Of a stretch of DNA of 64,000 nucleotides, positions 35,590 to 47,019 are shown one piece after another (positions within the stretch are counted from its first letter, which is position 1; each line of letters starts with the position of its first letter). Origin of the DNA: Dryococelus australis (taxonomy: Eukaryota; Arthropoda; Insecta; Phasmatodea; Phasmatidae); NCBI GenBank assembly GCA_029891345.1, contig CM056993.1, forward strand, positions 271,244,350 through 271,308,349. Reading direction: 5' to 3'. Position numbers and translations under genes: made by a program. Below the pieces are notes generated by a model that was not told the origin of the DNA, did no database searches, and saw only the letters and a list, made by a program, of their open reading frames with translations.

Positions 35590-36400
35590 CAGTGTGGATG
35601 CACTTGGCAGCTGATGAAATGGGTCCTTACCTTCACAGTAAGAAAGGGAATTGGTATATGTTGGTCGCAGACTTGTTTTCTCACTGGGGGGGAAGGAAGC
35701 CATCCCACTCCCCAGCAGGAAATTCAGAATATACTCTTCAAGCTCGAAACAGAGGTTATTCTCTCGTTGTGGTTACCCACAAGCCATACTCAGAGACAAC
35801 AGCACCCCATTCAAGGGCAAAAACAGAGACAGGCTTACCAGAACTGGGGAATAGAAATCTGGACAACTCTTATATCATCCTCAAGCAAACCCCACTTAGC
35901 GGAAAAACCAAGAACTCAAGAAACACGCATCACAGTATGGGAGGCGACCACCGACATTGTGATAAACACATCCCCTCTATTATTTTCACCCTCTGTCGAA
36001 GAGCAAACGAGGCCCTCAACACTAGCCCTAGCCAACTCCTCCTTGGGCGAATCCTCCTTCGACCCGGGGACTGACAATTGGAGACAACACCCACAGAGAT
36101 GCCAGCACCTAAAATGTCCGCCTGGTTGCCCTATCCGGGGCCATGAGGGCATGTGATGCCCAAGTACATTATCTTAACCGGATGTACCCACACCCTCGCA
36201 CGGGAGTATGAGCATTCGCCATGTGCGAGACTGTACTCCTATGCTGTCCATCCACTTTGTAAGGCAAAAGGTTAGTTCAGTTCCGGCATAGCCAAAAAGT
36301 GGGAGGGTCCATATCACATGTGGGACAACAAGGTAATGTGTACAGGGCAGAGGATGTCCGAGGGCGCATCGGAAAGTGACTAGGGGACAGTTGCGGCCGT
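35590..36400 (+). pseudogene. Gypsy integrase relic
   Basis: MHLAADEMGPYLHSKKGNWY (from 35595) then MLVADLFSHW is the start of the integrase core with its first catalytic Asp. In the next frame CGYPQAILRDNSTPFKGK (about 35772-35825) carries the second Asp. The PQANPT-type strand bearing the Glu is recognisable at about 35872-35900. Downstream, AKKWEGPYH and an EDVRGRIGK-type string (36290-36380) match the C-terminal 'KWxGPYxV...RVEDVRGR' domain. Every part is frameshifted relative to the next. Confidence 0.78.
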
Positions 36401-36786
36401 GTCTCGGTGGAGCCCAGGACCACGGGGCAGAAATCCCAGACCAAGACCTGGAATAGGAGGAAGAGAGGTAGGACAACCCCCTTCCTTCCACATACCGCCC
36501 CGGAGATCAAGACCCTCATGCCGAAGGAGTTCGAACCTCAGCCGGATGCAGGAAGGAGGTACAACCACTCTAGCCACAATAATTAGTGTACAGGGGAGGT
36601 GCATCCATCAGACCCTACCCTCGATGCCTCGATGACATATGTCTGACGGATATCAACTCGACACGGTCGGATGACCTCCACAGGATCTGAAGTCTCGTGG
36701 TGAAGCTCTCTGGACAGGGGACCCAGCCGGAAATCTCAACATCATAGCCCCATATCCAAGAGAGGAAAATAACAGCTCGTGTTGAG

Positions 36787-37600
36787 GTGGAGGACCACCA
36801 CGAATCGTTACCTTCGGCAGCTACAACGACCATGTCAGCCCCAGAAGCAGTTGTCACTCTCCATGTTGAGGAGGGAGGAGGACCATCGGAACTACTCCCT
36901 CTGACGGCCATGAGGTCCAGACACCAGACCAGCCGAGATCTCACCACCCTGGACCCAACATTCTGTTTGGAGGATGAGCCCAGCCGCCAGGCCATCGAGG
37001 TGGAGGACCATCTCGAGCCTCTATCTCTAGCCATCACGTCAACCACACTTGCCCAGGAGGGCATGGTCACTCTACAAGCCAAAGAGGTCGAGCTCCGAAA
37101 AACCCACTCCTTCTGATGGCCACTGAGGTCTCAACGTCAGGCGAAGCAGAGATCTTGCCACAGACCCATCCGCCCGCATGGCAGGATTAGCCCAGCAGTC
37201 ATGCCATCAAGGTAGAGGACCATCTCAAGCCTCTATCTCCGGCCACCACATCAACCACGCTTGCTCTGGAGGACGTGTGACTCTACAAGCCACAGAGGGA
37301 GGAAAACCATCGGAACCACTCCCTCTGACGGCCACCCAGGTCTCAACATCAGGGGTGTCGAGGCTGAATGATGGACCCAGCCTCCTGTTTGGGAGGATGA
37401 GCCCAGCAGCCACACCATCGAGGTAGAGGTCCTCGAAGAGCCTCTACCCCTGCCACCACCACATCGGCCATGCCAGCCTAGGAGGGCCTGCTCGAGCTCC
37501 AGGCCACAATGTCTGACAGTGTCCAGGTCACCCACGCAGCACCTCCTGTTTGGGGGATGTACCACACCTGGCCATCAAGGTAGAGGATCCCGAAGAACCT
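36787..37600 (+). repeat. ~213-bp intragenic tandem repeats (3.8 units)
   Basis: Units begin with GT(G/A)GAGGACC at 36787, 37000, 37212 and 37423, and a further stub begins at 37580. Unit lengths are 213, 212, 211 and 157 bp. Shared landmarks are ATCT(C)GAGCCTCTATCTC, GTNACTCTACAAGCCA, CCATCGGAACCACTCCCTC, and GAGGATGAGCCCAGC at the end. A 213-bp unit equals 71 codons, so this was probably a Pro/Thr-rich protein repeat (each unit with VED..EPL.LA.TSTTLA) in an ORF downstream of integrase. Confidence 0.8.
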
Positions 37601-37735
37601 TGACCTCAGATGGCCACCTCAAGTCAACCCCTCCGGAGGAAAGAGCACTAGAAGGACCCACATCATCAGAAAGTTCTGAGGAGGCCCCCATCAAGGATGT
37701 GAAGTCAGGACCAAGCTGCCAAGCTACCTAATCGA

Positions 37736-40700
37736 AAGATGCCCGCACACACCTGCCACAGTGCCTTTGACCTGGTCGCTATCACGAGTCTCCATGGCGA
37801 CTCATTTCCAGATTCATGTGGCCTTATCCTAAGGACGCGGCCTTGAGGAAGCGAGGTAGTCCACTTAAAGAAAAGACTCCGTCTCATCACAGCCAGTGAA
37901 CTCTCCCATCACTGAGTGATCACAAACATTTAGAGAACATTAATAACAGCTGTTAACCCATACCAGTGAATAAACAGATGCTAAACAGCCGTAATACGCT
38001 GAAATAAGTGACATATGAAAACTTAAGACAGACTGTGTAATAACAACAAACTCTTTATCAGTAGTAACTAGTAACAAAAGTGATACGTAATATAACCAAG
38101 ATGTACAAATTTTTTACTCTAGAGTATTAAGGGCCAAAAATACAATAAAGCAAAAATGAGTGTTACACCAAGTATGCAAGACATTTTGTGTGTAACCAGT
38201 TGGAGAAAGACTTGTCATGGTAAGAAGCTTTATACAGGCCTGTACCTGAAAATAAACAGACTTTCTCAAGAAAGAAAGCAAACTAACAGGATTGTAAATA
38301 ATTTCAGTGTCTCTGTTGTTTAGGTTAAATTTATTCCAAGCTACAAGTGTTGTAAATACTCTTAGTGCCTTGCCAATAATTCTCAGTCTATTACTTATGT
38401 ATATTCAGAGGTTCAACTCTTCAGTAGTATATTGCCAATCTTTTACATTTTCTATATTTTTCACTTTCATGACTAGCGATTTCGTATGTTTTACAAGGGT
38501 TAAATGTGTTTAGTATGAAGTTTTGAAGGGTTCTATGCTATTTCTTATTCTGTAGGTGGTCCATACGTCAGTTTTATCAGTATTAGTAACTTTAATTATT
38601 TTAGGGTTCTCATGTTGTTAAAAGTAATTAGTTAGCTAGAGACCGGCCTAGGTAATGGAAGGCCTAGAGTTGGTCATTCACTTACAAATATAACACATAA
38701 CTACCTGCCGTGCGACATTTAGGAGGCCACAAGGTGTAGCCACGTTTACCTCCCCCTCAACACCATGGTAGGCAGGGGCGTATCGTGGAAATTTTGGCAA
38801 GGCATGCAACACGAAACTTACTTTGGCACTTCGCTTTGCACAGGGGAATTAAATATTAATAATACAAAGTGAAAATAAAAGGGTGATGGAAATGACAAGT
38901 TCTTTAGTACCCTTTCCCTCTCATTCTTACCTCCATCTGGGTCGTTTTGAAACACAAGAGAATCACTAACACCAAAAATATGCCCACATAAAGCTCAAAA
39001 GCTTCTCCAGATTTTGATAATACCCTCACATATGTGTAAATGAAGTGTATCAGATCTGTACACTGTCAATCCTGAAAAATTTGAGTACTGAAGTAATACA
39101 AAAATATATAATTCACCTACTCAAATATCTCTACACATATCACTGAACATAATTAAACCCTAAATAAATCATAAGTGACACCTGAAATTAAGAAAAATCA
39201 TAAGACAAGTCATTTCAGCATGTAAGACAAAGAAAATAAAGAAAGAGAAACTTAATCCCTAGGGTAACATATATAGTGTTAGTGTAGGCACTAATTTAAA
39301 AAAAGTCTTGTCACCAATTTTTAAGAAAGCCATTTTAATGTTTCAAATGAGAGAAAAGGAATAACATAAATCCAGGTTTCAAATAGCAACATTCACTGGT
39401 CAAATCAAATAATTTTAAATTTATAGTTGAAAAGTTTAAAATTCATTTAAACACCCAAAATTCACAAAACGCCTCAATTTGCTAGTAGTAAATCACTTAA
39501 ATTAGGGCTGGGGCAAAGTTACATTTATTCTTATTAACAAGAATAATTTAAAATCTGTTAAAAACATGAATATTTGTGTCTAAAAATGTAATTAAATAGT
39601 AAAATTACTTCTGAATGTTCACAAAATATAATTTACTTTTTAAGTTTTATGTTTTCAAGAATTATTTCCATTATAACATTTACAATTTATTTATAAATAA
39701 TCATTCATTAATTTTTGTAAAGGTCAAGATTAAATGTTCGTACAAAGTTTCTGACTTTGTAGGTCTCCCATTTTTAACAAGTTCTAATTTCTCACTAAAC
39801 GAGCATAACTGGAACTATTTATTAAATATAAACTTATTACAATGTCACTTTTACAGTCATCATTCGTCTTGGCGAAACTACTGTTTAAAATACGAATTAA
39901 AATGTAACAGTAAAAACACGCAACCCATCATTCACTAAAAATTGAATATCAAAATATATAAACTCCTTTGCTAACACGTTGAATGCAATGTCTCCTTGTG
40001 CATTCATTTGCCACATTTCACGCAAGCTTGCTGTGATGTAACACCAGCTATACTAGTGTTGAGAATACCACATTGCTATGCCTCTGTATTTTAGGGAACT
40101 GTTACGATCAATGATCGAAACAGGCACCGCGCACGCCTCCCCTCAGCGCCTTGCCCGAATGTTTTGAGTAACTATTAGTTTGCGGCGTGCATCACAGTCC
40201 CATGTTTAGTGAGGAAACTAAAATTTATTTTGATTTAAAAGAATAATTGGAAGTGAATGTTTAAGAAATATATTTGTATTTGAATTTTAATAAAGCATGC
40301 TTTGCATTCATGGAGAATACACCACTGATGGCAGGTATTAACTAGCAGATGATACATCCCTATATTATTGAAGTGGAATACTTGAAAAAATTAAATATAA
40401 TAAATTCAAAACCCATTTGTTGCAAGTTTGAAAAAAAAAAAAACAGGGCATTTGGCATCACATTAGAAATTTGTAGGGACACCGGGACAGATCATGAAAA
40501 AATAAAGGACATTCCCATTAAAAACGGGCGTCTGGTCACCCTAAAATAGAGCGCCCCATGAATTTTAGCAGTAACAACTTCCACTGTACTGAAAAATTCT
40601 GCTAGGTATTCCGTGACATTGGCTTTAACTATGACTCAGTTTGACACCTCTGCATTTAAGACATGCACACAGGTACACACTGAAGAGGAAGGGATTTTAC

Positions 40701-41260
40701 AAGCACTGTGGGCTATTTTCTGTTTCATAAATATGCACAAGTGGAATTACACACATATCATGTGTGACTGGGTTATCAATGAGTCAAAAGCACAAAATAT
40801 AAATTTGGAAAGATAATGAAATTGTAATACAATTTTTTATGCCACCTGATTTTACTCTTTCCCCTATTTTACACCTGTTAACTTTTGTCTTGTTTAATAC
40901 ACATACAGCATACATTTCCCTCTTTTCGCACTTTCCTGCGTTTTACAACATTTTATTGTGGTCCCATAGCAAGTGTAAAAAAGGGGGTTTCATTGTATTT
41001 GCAATCACACAGAAATCTTTAATAATGTTAATTTTTTTGATGTAATGGAGAGCCTCATTTTCTATATTTCAAAAACTGCAATTTTGATTTGATGTACTTT
41101 TTTTTTGTTCCAAGATGTATTTTTTTAAAGTTAGGATTCAGAGATAAACAAGAACTGAACACAATAATCTACCATAGTTTAATAAGTCAATAAGAAATGC
41201 AGTTCATTAGTAGAAAATGTTCCCATGCTTATTGGAAAGGCAGCTTCTTGCATATTACAT

Positions 41261-41315
<55 letters not shown>

Positions 41316-42549
41316 AAATTTTTAATGTTTCATGAACGTTTCACTACGACAAAGTGAAGAAAGTTTGTTAAATGTCAGCAAAGCAACAATAGAAACATTT
41401 TTCAACATGTGGCTTTTGAGTGAGGTTTTTCATATTTGTATGAAACTACTATTAACAAATCAATATAATGTTTGATTTTGTGCAGTGGAGGTACTTCAGA
41501 ATTTCCATGTAAAACTTTTAAGAGAGAAACAACTCAAAATTTGTTAAGTTGCTAACGACATCATTTTTACCTCTGTCATATTAAATTAATACATATTCAA
41601 ATCACCAGACGACGGACAGTTTTTCTTACCTCTCAGCCCTAACCTGAATAATTTGTAAATATTTCTTTAAAAAATCTTATCGAAGGAGAAATTTGCTGAA
41701 TATTATAGGAATGCTTGTGCTGTTGGATTGTGAAATATGCATGCTGCAGTAATTTAGATCATAAGTGTAAATTGAAAAGAATTGTACTAGGAGTTATGTT
41801 GACTTTAAACATATACAGAGATAATGAACGTTCGTGAGCTTTATGAAAAAGAAAATAGATTTAAAGTGAACATGCACATTATAAATTCTTGGAACATAAT
41901 GTAATGTGTTGTTACATAATATGTATTGGCAAAGTACAGTAGAATTCAATTTTTACACTCCTGTATTTAAATTTTTCTGTATTTTACACACATTTTCTTT
42001 GGTCCCAAGTTGTGATCAAAGAGCATATATGACACTCATTTTACACATTCCTGTGTTATTTTGCATTTTTCCGTGGATCAATAAGACCTGTTAAAAGGTT
42101 TTTTTCCTGTATTTGACTATAATTCACGACGTTATGCGTATTCGGAAATTCACTTTTGCATCTTCAGATGTACACCAGATGTTGTGGAATTTACTGTTTT
42201 GGTCGATCAATTCATCAGTTCAACCGGCATGAAAATTAGGTGGAGCTGGTGTTATGCATCGAAACATTAACTCATGGATTTTTATACACTTTTCCTCTGG
42301 AAAGAAAAAAGTAAACACACTTCATATAACTTTCAAGCATTCCAATATTGTAGAAAGGTAATTCAGATGTAGAGTTTCATAAATGTGTGATGGAAACTGT
42401 AGAATTTGTATGTAATTGCATTAATTTTCTTCTAGAAGTAGACACATACAGCTGAAAAATCAACCTTGTGTTTGAAGAATGCCTCTCCAGGTGTTTCAAC
42501 CACTGATGGTTCCATCAATGAATTACCAAATACATGTATTGTGTTGTAG
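37736..42549. other. TSR1 intron, AT-rich; nothing firmly recognised
   Basis: No coding exon, LTR or SINE is recognised. Positions 41262-41312 are a (TA)n(TG)n microsatellite. A possible hAT-like end (CAGGGGCGTATCG) lies at about 38775, but no convincing partner was found. Positions 42430-42549 precede the TSR1 exon and show only a weak pyrimidine tract. Confidence 0.45.
41262..41312. repeat. (TA)n(TG)n microsatellite
   Basis: TATATATATATA runs directly into about 19 TG units. Confidence 0.95.
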
Positions 42550-42736
42550 AAGCAACAGGAGTGCAAAGCAGGTGCAGAAGCAGGTAGCCAGATGGTTTCC
42601 AGAGAAGAAAGTGATGACCCTGGACAACTTGATGTTGCTGCGCCGTGTCGGGTCGCAAAATGAGCGAGCTGTCTCCCACCGCGATGCAAGACCTCGCCTC
42701 CTGGCAGAGGCCCTTGAGTTCGTACCAGATCAGGCA
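42550..42736 (+). CDS. TSR1: TSR1 exon with a frameshift
   Basis: From 42569 the exon reads QVQKQVARWFPEKKVMTLDN, then LMLLRRVGSQNERAVSHRDA and RPRLLAEALEFVPDQA. This matches TSR1 '..KAVEKRFPHDKLLLLD...LLRQLANQKQQHLAFRDRRAYLFAHAVDFVP'. The best acceptor, TTGTGTTGTAG ending at 42549, is phase 0 like the preceding donor, and gives KQQECK, which aligns with the conserved KQ after LPPK. However, the frame then breaks at TGCAAAGCAGG (42562-42572). Two extra A's in that run would restore the frame and the exact family length. A phase-0 alternative start at 42569 avoids the shift but loses about seven residues and has no pyrimidine tract. The donor GCA|GTGAGT ends the exon in phase 0. Confidence 0.88.
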
Positions 42737-42938
42737 GTGAGTACCATTTGCTAGGCTACAGTTTAACTTCATTGTTTTCAATATACTGACTTAATTAATG
42801 TTATGTAACTTATGTTTACCATCTGTACAGTAGGTTTGTGCATATATTTGGCATGCCGAAACTACAACAAAGAATCAGAATTCTAATTTTCGCCTTTGGC
42901 AAAATTAAACAGGTTGTCAAATGTTTTATAGTTTTTGT

Positions 42939-44240
42939 TGATGTGTGACGTCGTTCTCATCATTAATAAATTGACTCTACTCATCAGTGCACACCAGTCA
43001 GCCCCACAATTTCCACGGATACGGAATTGTTTGATTGTACACATCACAAGGCGTTAGAGCTTGTACTGTCTACCCGAAGCGAAGGACAGTTGCTCCATGC
43101 CAAACTTGTACTGTTCACCAGCCGAGCCACCGAGACTTTGCTTCGAGATCATCCAAGTGACGGCCAGTGACATCACACTCCTAGAGGATCAAGAGTCGTC
43201 ACCCCCCTTCACACATAACTAAGAGCGAGTGAGGAAGAGTATAAATACTGGGGCCTGGCCCTTGGAATACCATCAGCTCGTCTGGTCTTCACCACGCTCT
43301 TGGTGCCGAAGACCCTCCTCTAACCTTTGTCTTCACTGCACTCCTGGTGCCGAAGATTCCTTCATCTCAACATCACCGAACACTTAGACACATTTGGATG
43401 CTTAAGGGCAGCATCATAACATAGCCAAAGAAAAGTTATGTATTTTCATAGCACTTAGTCTACCCTACTCCGTTAGTCTAGCCTGTCAATGAGTAGTCAG
43501 CTTCCGTTAAGCCAGTGAGACCTGACTTTCCGTACCGACCGCACTTCTGGTGCCAGTTACTGAGATAGGGCTACCGCATTGGGTTGATGGAGAAGGTATG
43601 TGGAAATACACCTGAGTAGGACCACAGCGTTACCTGCTCCACCTTTGTGAGTTCTGATTGTATAGACATTTTTCCTCATGCCCTTCTCCTGTCGAAGTGG
43701 TATTGGTAAGAGGGTAAAAAGGGCCGAGACTATCTCTAAGTACCAGCAGGAGCTTAGCCCCATCCCCACTGGACTCAAGCACGTCAGTCTTCGGGAGCAA
43801 GCGCAAGCAGTCAATGCTTAGAGAGACCCATCTCACCAGTCTACAAACCAGCTTTCTTCATGCCACCCACCAAGATTCGATGGCACAACACACCCAGTAT
43901 TCGTGGCCTACCTGAACGGACAAGACAGGTCTCTGGACCTAGCTAAACTAAGGTTTTGGAGAACCTCGATCTGTCAGCCTGCCCCAACGTCAAACAGTAC
44001 CTGTGAACACTCACTGACCAGCACACCAGAATTAGGGGTCAACCCTACCGCTTCACAGTCTGAACCACAGCAGGTCCAGCAGCTTCCACAGGTAAAGCAT
44101 CACCCAGGCAACCACATGAAAGGGGTCCCACTGAGGCAGAAAATGTACTAGCCATCCCAGATTTCGTACCCTGCTGGAAGGCCACACTGCCGGTCCTGTA
44201 TTCTGGACACGCTCCAGTTCTGTGCAAGGACTAGAATTAC
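42939..44240 (+). mobile_element. Family X LTR-type element, copy F
   Basis: The 5' end is TGATGTGTGACGTC at 42939, followed about 300 bases later by TATAAAT (43240-43246). The transcribed leader has three copies of a CACTCNTGGTGCCGAAG-type word (43297, 43338, 43536). The core lies at about 43740-43935 and contains LREQAQAVNA, THPVFVAYLNGQD and one TAG. The C-terminus PDFVPCWKATLPVLYSGHAP ends at TAG 44232-44234. The tail CACCCACCAAAAACGC (44269) matches copies B, D and E. It sits about 200 bases after the TSR1 exon, in the same orientation. No second LTR was found. Confidence 0.72.
43240..43246 (+). promoter_or_regulatory. Family X copy F TATA box
   Basis: TATAAAT within GAAGAGTATAAATACTGG is in the same place and context as in copies B and D. 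Confidence 0.55.
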
Positions 44241-44499
44241 AGCATCATATCGGGTCCGTCTGACCTCGCACCCACCAAAAACGCTTGGGGCCGTTACGGA
44301 CCGGCAGTTGCCCACCGTACATCACACGTTATTGTTTATAATATTTTAAAAATAACCACAAAAAAACCAAACTTGAAATGTCTCCAAAACTGTTGGTTTC
44401 CTTTTTTTTTAAGTTAAAAGGTTTCACAATAACATTTATTCCTTTATTATGCGGTATATTCACTTAAATTATTTTTAATGTGCGTATAACAGAGGGTTT

Positions 44500-44546
<47 letters not shown>
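44500..44546. repeat. (TA)n microsatellite
   Basis: This is a long TATATA run with a single TAATA interruption. Confidence 0.95.
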
Positions 44547-45289
44547 AACACTATGACAGCTAATTGTTCCACACAAATATGATTTCACACTGTACATAAT
44601 ATTTTTGGTATTAAAAAGTTGTTTAAAATTTTAAGAATTTCATGTTAAGTTTAATTAAGGTAGAGTGCTTATGGAATATTTTTTAATTTTGGTTTTTATT
44701 TAATGAAGTATAGCAACATATTTTTGATATTCATTTCTGTACACGAAAAGCCACATTTGGATTAAACCTAATGGTAGTCTCAACATTACATAATTTTACC
44801 TATGTTATATGGTTTCTGTAATTTTTTGTCTTCAATGTTCCAGTTTATAAAATCATCTCCATCTGACATTTGAAAGAAATTTTAATTTTAGACATGCAAT
44901 TGTGTTTTCATGGATGTACATTTTACATTTTTTAAATACTGTACTTTGGTATCACAGAAGAAAGGTTAAGTCATATCTCAAGTTTACTGAATACCAGAAT
45001 ACATATTTGTTTGTGTATCTTCCCTGTACCTACAGTTTTATAGACGAATCAAATAAACAATTGTGCACAGACAAACAAAGCATGCAGACTTCTCCTGGAG
45101 CTTATGCTTAACATAAAAGTTGAAGCTAGATTTCATTATAAACCTGATACACCACCTTCTGATATACAATAACTTAAGGTATGCTGTGAAGTAAATGTGT
45201 TTCCTGTGATAAAGTAAGCAATAAACATATTAATGAAAAAATATGGGATACCTTGTGACACTAAAGATACAAAACTGATAACATGGCAC

Positions 45290-45540
45290 CGCACTGAATG
45301 ATGTGGCACAGTGGACTGGCATTCTGGAGGACCCGGGATCGATCTCCGGTTGGGCCATCCTGATTTCAGTTTTCCATGGTTTTCCAAAATCACTCCAGGT
45401 GGATGCTGGGATGGGTCCATAATAAAGGCCATGGCTGAATCCTTCTTATTCCTTCCCCAATCTCTCTTCCCTGTGCAACTTGCACCTTCTCTAATGACCT
45501 CGCTGTTGCCGAGGTGTTAAGCCCAACTACCTACCTACCT
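45290..45540 (+). mobile_element. tRNA-derived SINE
   Basis: A tRNA-like head has GTGGCACAGTGGACTGGC as A-box region and GGGATCGATCTCCGG as B-box region (45341-45355). The body has CCATGGTTTTCCAAAATCAC, TCCAGGTGGATGCTGGGATG and GACCTCGCTGTTGCCGAGG. The end is a (CTAC)n tail, CTACCTACCTACCT (45527-45540). The body resembles the conserved central and 3' domains that I recall from polyneopteran insect SINEs. RNA polymerase III would transcribe such an element from the internal boxes. Confidence 0.75.
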
Positions 45541-47000
45541 TATAACATGGCTCTCTGGTACAATTTTGAAAACTTACATTTTTGACAGCTAACATGCACA
45601 CACGGACCGTGTCTCGTCTAACCATACTCTGCTGCTGTCACGACTGAACTGAACAACCCCACCCCTTCATGCAGCAGCAATTGACTTTCCCAACTCACAC
45701 AATACATTTTGGATATCTACACATTATTTTCTCATTTGGTTTTCACTCTAGCACTCTCCCTGTCTTGTATTCTCTCCTTTGGAAACCAATACAGTATCTG
45801 GTTGGCTGAGAGGGTTGGAAGTACTAGTCTATTTACTGAAACATAAATGTAAAGTTGTCAGCTATAGTTCACTCCAGCACCTGAATCTGTGTGTCTGTTC
45901 CTGTTGTATTCCATTCTTATATTTCTGGTGCAGTGTCTCAGAAAAGAGGTGCTTATACTGTATGTGATAAACTCAAAATAATAAGCCACTTGAAAAAATT
46001 GAGGCAAAAGCAACAAGAATTTTATAAGAAAGAGAAAAACTTTGTCTTTGTTTTTACTACATACGTGTGTTACCACATTCTTACTCCTACTCTCACACTC
46101 CTCCTGATCCATCCAAATTTGTTTCCCCCTTTTCTCCTCCCGAGTTATCCACATTTTTTTTAACATTTGGGTTGCATCTAGGGCTATGTGACATGTTGCC
46201 ATGTCAAAGTTGACATTGACATGTAATGTATGCCGATGTGTCAATATTATTTTGAAAAACTGTTGGACATTTTGAGGTCAAAGTCAACATTTCAATGCCG
46301 AGATAGACATGTTGGAGCAGAGGTTGACATTTCGAGGACGACGTACAACTTGTTGAGGCAGACGTGACGAATTTGAAATTTAGATTTGTTTGGCCTTAAT
46401 ATTTTGAAAACGATTTCATCAATGTTTTCAAAGGCTTAAAAATAATATGAAGTAAAAGAATATGAAAAATAATTGTTATCAGTGTAAACATTCTCTCGTT
46501 GCTCGAAGGCTTATAAGGAGTTAGATTTCTCTAACTACCTTGATTTGAATATTGGGATTTACTTCAGAAAATGGAGTCACCATATCTGGATTTATAAAAG
46601 AATTTAACAATAAGCAAAAAAATCAATTAATTATACTGTGGGTTTTTTTTTTCTTTTCTTTCCCCAGAGGTGACAATCACTGTTATTGCTGAAGACCCTT
46701 GTCACACTGAGAATGATAATGAAATATAATCAATGTACATTTGGTAAAGCAGTGGATACTTTTCCTATCATTTTATTTTGAATTATCACTTGGCATAAAC
46801 AATAGTGTAAACAATTTCAAAGCTTTATATAGTAAATGGATAAGTTGGGATGTGAGCAGAGATAAGGATTTACATGTCAAATACTCCTAAGCTTGTCTTG
46901 GCCACCTTTTACTATATATTCTGACATATGATGTACCGGGAATATGTACTCACTTAACTCTCACAGTAGATGGTGTCCCAGTCTTTTGTCTAGAAGTTAA
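45541..47000. other. TSR1 intron; nothing recognised
   Basis: No gene is recognised. Positions 46180-46380 hold irregularly spaced copies of TTGACAT and GACATGT-like words, a degenerate simple repeat. Confidence 0.4.
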
Positions 47001-47019
47001 GTCAAGCTCTTCTATAATG

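Larger units (their letters stand above)
31200..37735 (+). mobile_element. Decayed Ty3/Gypsy LTR retrotransposon
   Basis: The domains occur in the canonical Gypsy order on the + strand, each broken by stops and frameshifts: two zinc fingers (31270-31624), Gag (31661-32160), aspartic protease (32529-32860), reverse transcriptase (34060-34800), RNase H (34834-35110), integrase (35590-36400), and then a proline-rich region with 213-bp repeats (36787-37600). The order RT, RNase H, integrase is what separates Gypsy from Copia elements. No intact ORF over 214 codons remains and no 3' LTR was recognised, so the copy is inactive. It lies in a TSR1 intron in the same orientation as the gene. Confidence 0.88.

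Noticed and set aside
35512-36156. The longest + strand ORF (214 codons) as an independent gene.
   Set aside because: It mixes frames of the Gypsy integrase; the recognisable integrase motifs run partly in it and partly in neighbouring frames.
38774-40190. hAT-like ends CAGGGGCGTATCG (38775) and TATGCCTCTG (40079).
   Set aside because: Only about nine of the terminal bases pair and there is no target duplication.
46180-46390. Irregular TTGACAT repeats as a CRISPR-like or regulatory array.
   Set aside because: Spacing is irregular and the organism is eukaryotic; it is best read as degenerate simple sequence.
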